Positions 40,868 to 42,462 of a stretch of 42,462 nt of DNA are shown piece by piece. Origin of the DNA: Candidatus Saccharimonadota bacterium (lineage in GTDB: Bacteria; Patescibacteriota; Saccharimonadia; Saccharimonadales; Saccharimonadaceae). The notes beneath the pieces were generated by a model. That model was given only the letters and a program-made list of their open reading frames with translations. It made no database searches and was not told where the DNA came from. Both the position numbers and the translations under genes were made by a program. The stretch covers positions 1-42,462 of the forward strand of contig JAFRCO010000003.1 of assembly GCA_017404325.1 (NCBI GenBank), given 5' to 3'. Every line of letters begins with the position of its first letter. Within the stretch, counting starts at the first letter, position 1.

Positions 40868-42462
40868 GTGCTAGACACAAAAAAATTAAAGAGTGTGCTG
40901 GAGTGGAGGTGTTATTCCAGTCTGAGTAGGTTGAAATGTATTTCTCCTACTAAGATTTTGGTTACGCTAGCTTTCTGGTTTGTGTTTTCTGGAGTATTCA
41001 GTATCGTTTTTGCTTCCTCTGTCTCCGCCCACACCGCTTCCATAACTACTGATGATACGGTGGTTGTTAATGCTGCGGCAGTAGGAGATTATGCTGGTAT
41101 TGAGGATGATTCTCTAAATATTACTTCTACTTGTCCATTAGGCTATACGGTTTCTATTAAAGGACCTAGTGATAATAAACTATATAAGGATGGAGATAAT
41201 ACAGAAACTAGTTACATTAGTCCATCTGCTGGTACTACTGCTAATCCAGCATCTATTCTTGGTAATAATCTAGGAACATGGGGATACACTACAAGTAATA
41301 ATGCAACCACTAGTTCTAACTTTATTGGTCTAACTAGTACAGAAGCACAAATTGCTTCTAAGGCTAGTGCTTCAGGAAATGATGGAGATATAATTAGAGT
41401 TTATTATGGAGCATCAGTAACAGATAGTTTACTAGCAGGAAGATATAGTCTAGCTGAATCATCTCAAGGAGCAGATGATAATAAGATTGTTTATTATCTT
41501 ACTCCTAATGCTAACTGCGCTAATTATGTAATTCGTTACAATGATAATGGAGCTAATTCTACTACTACTATGGGTATTACCCATAACGTAATAGAAGATG
41601 ATGAAGTTACATTAGCTGCTTCTAACTATAAACGAGCTGGTTATGGGTTTGCAGGATGGTCTACAGTACAACTTAATCCAAATGCTTCTTCTTTCCAAAC
41701 TGATTTAGCTACAGCAGTAGCTGCTGGTAAAGTATTTGGTCCTAACGAAACCATCACAGCTGATGCTAGTTTACTAGCCCAAGCTACGGCACAAAACAAT
41801 ACTCAATACATTACTTTATATGCTGTTTGGGTAAAACCAGCTACAAATACTACTTACTTACAGAATTGGCATGGTTGTGACAGTCTCAGTACTGGCAGTG
41901 TAATTGCTTTAATTGATCAACGTGATAATCAGGCTTATGCTGTGTCTAAACTAGCTGATGGCGAATGCTGGATGATTGAAAACTTAAGACTTGAGGCTGC
42001 TAACTCTAATGATGCTACTAAGGCACAAGGATATGGTGGAGTATTTGCTGGGCTAGCTACTGCTGAAACATCTAATTTCTCTAATTCCACTACAGCTAAC
42101 AGTAAATACTATAGTGGTACTCAGAGTGGCACTGCTACGATAAATATCGGTACAACTGATAGCCCAGGCTATAGATTCCCAAGATACAATAATTCCAATA
42201 CTAATTCTACTGTTTCAAATATGACCGCAGCTAATGCTAATGTCTATTCTTATGGCAATTATTACAACTGGCCTGCAGCTAAAGCTAATACGAGTAAGCT
42301 AGATAATGAGAATAATTCTAGTAATGCTAATACTTCACTTTGTCCTGCTGGCTGGAAACTACCAACTGGTAAAGGAGATGGCGACTACGGCAAACTCAGT
42401 AATAGCTTAGGTGGTTATAAGAACGCTTATAATGTAGCGCAACCAATGAGTAGTAGTACTAC
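40868..42462 (+). CDS. Large secreted surface protein with InlB-type repeat and FISUMP-like domain (cut at window end)
   Basis: The frame is open from GTG 40868 to the window end, giving 531 residues. A long basic N-region (about 28 residues) precedes a hydrophobic signal segment, with likely cleavage near ASSVSA/HTA at about residue 55-60. A Ser/Thr/Asn-rich region follows. At about 235-325 there is an InlB B-type repeat (IRYNDNGANSTT..., YGFAGWST, ITLYAVW). From about 335 a FISUMP-like (Fibrobacter major paralogous domain) module contains DQRDNQAYAVSKLADGECWMIENL and LCPAGWKLPTGKGDGDY. Such modules occur on cell-surface proteins of host-associated bacteria. Sorting signals at the C-terminus are not visible. 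Codons are strongly T- and A-ending. Confidence 0.85.
   Translation, partial: MLDTKKLKSVLEWRCYSSLSRLKCISPTKILVTLAFWFVFSGVFSIVFASSVSAHTASITTDDTVVVNAAAVGDYAGIEDDSLNITSTCPLGYTVSIKGPSDNKLYKDGDNTETSYISPSAGTTANPASILGNNLGTWGYTTSNNATTSSNFIGLTSTEAQIASKASASGNDGDIIRVYYGASVTDSLLAGRYSLAESSQGADDNKIVYYLTPNANCANYVIRYNDNGANSTTTMGITHNVIEDDEVTLAASNYKRAGYGFAGWSTVQLNPNASSFQTDLATAVAAGKVFGPNETITADASLLAQATAQNNTQYITLYAVWVKPATNTTYLQNWHGCDSLSTGSVIALIDQRDNQAYAVSKLADGECWMIENLRLEAANSNDATKAQGYGGVFAGLATAETSNFSNSTTANSKYYSGTQSGTATINIGTTDSPGYRFPRYNNSNTNSTVSNMTAANANVYSYGNYYNWPAAKANTSKLDNENNSSNANTSLCPAGWKLPTGKGDGDYGKLSNSLGGYKNAYNVAQPMSSST

Overview
The window looks like part of a small, AT-rich, very gene-dense genome of the Candidate Phyla Radiation, most likely Candidatus Saccharibacteria (TM7). 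This is an inference from several points. UGA behaves as a normal stop. Gaps are tiny and convergent genes often overlap at their 3' ends. Many genes start a few bases after a -10 box with no leader. Surface genes sit beside conserved ribosomal and replication genes. DnaX and RecR lack the usual zinc-binding cysteines. No phage, CRISPR array or transposase gene is visible, and no gap longer than about 200 bases lacks a feature.

Layout. 1-5932: a glycosyltransferase (cut by the window edge), tRNA-Trp, a P-loop kinase, a YgjP-type metallopeptidase, a sortase, a GH97 glycosidase and a CapA-like protein. 5929-12859: a five-gene minus-strand envelope operon (VTC, DUF4956, beta-helix carbohydrate-binding-like protein, kinase-less membrane sensor, CAP protein), divergent from a response regulator/histidine kinase pair. 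12883-15700: tRNA-Gln, an acyltransferase-like protein and a short alpha-glucan phosphorylase. 15701-20668: secE-nusG-rplK, then rplA and rplJ-rplL, interrupted by an orphan gene, a membrane-protein gene and a palindromic element. 20671-29024: an 81-aa orphan with a consensus promoter, a SufS-type cysteine desulfurase, a DsbA-like protein, then dnaX, dnaB, ybaB and recR with a GT-C-like membrane protein between. 29019-36893: acyl-CoA synthetase, cdsA, pgsA, YqeG phosphatase, DHH phosphoesterase, hydrolase, cysS, an adenylate-kinase-like protein and a slipin. 36941-40676: UvrX-type polymerase with YolD, then tgt and queA. 40781-42462: promoter and N-terminal part of a large secreted surface protein.

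The most unusual signals: (1) three GC-rich palindromic elements, each framed by an inverted repeat whose sequence differs at every locus. One lies in the rplA/membrane-protein gap and two are read in frame through dnaX and tgt; two of the cores share a hairpin with a covarying base pair. (2) About 17 genes where the start codon lies 6-10 bases after a -10 box and no Shine-Dalgarno fits, suggesting widespread leaderless transcription of first genes, while operon-internal and ribosomal genes keep Shine-Dalgarno sites. (3) Back-to-back or perfectly palindromic bidirectional -10 elements. (4) A divergent regulatory region with phased repeats between the two-component system and the envelope operon. 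(5) Two mutually exclusive hairpins before secE.
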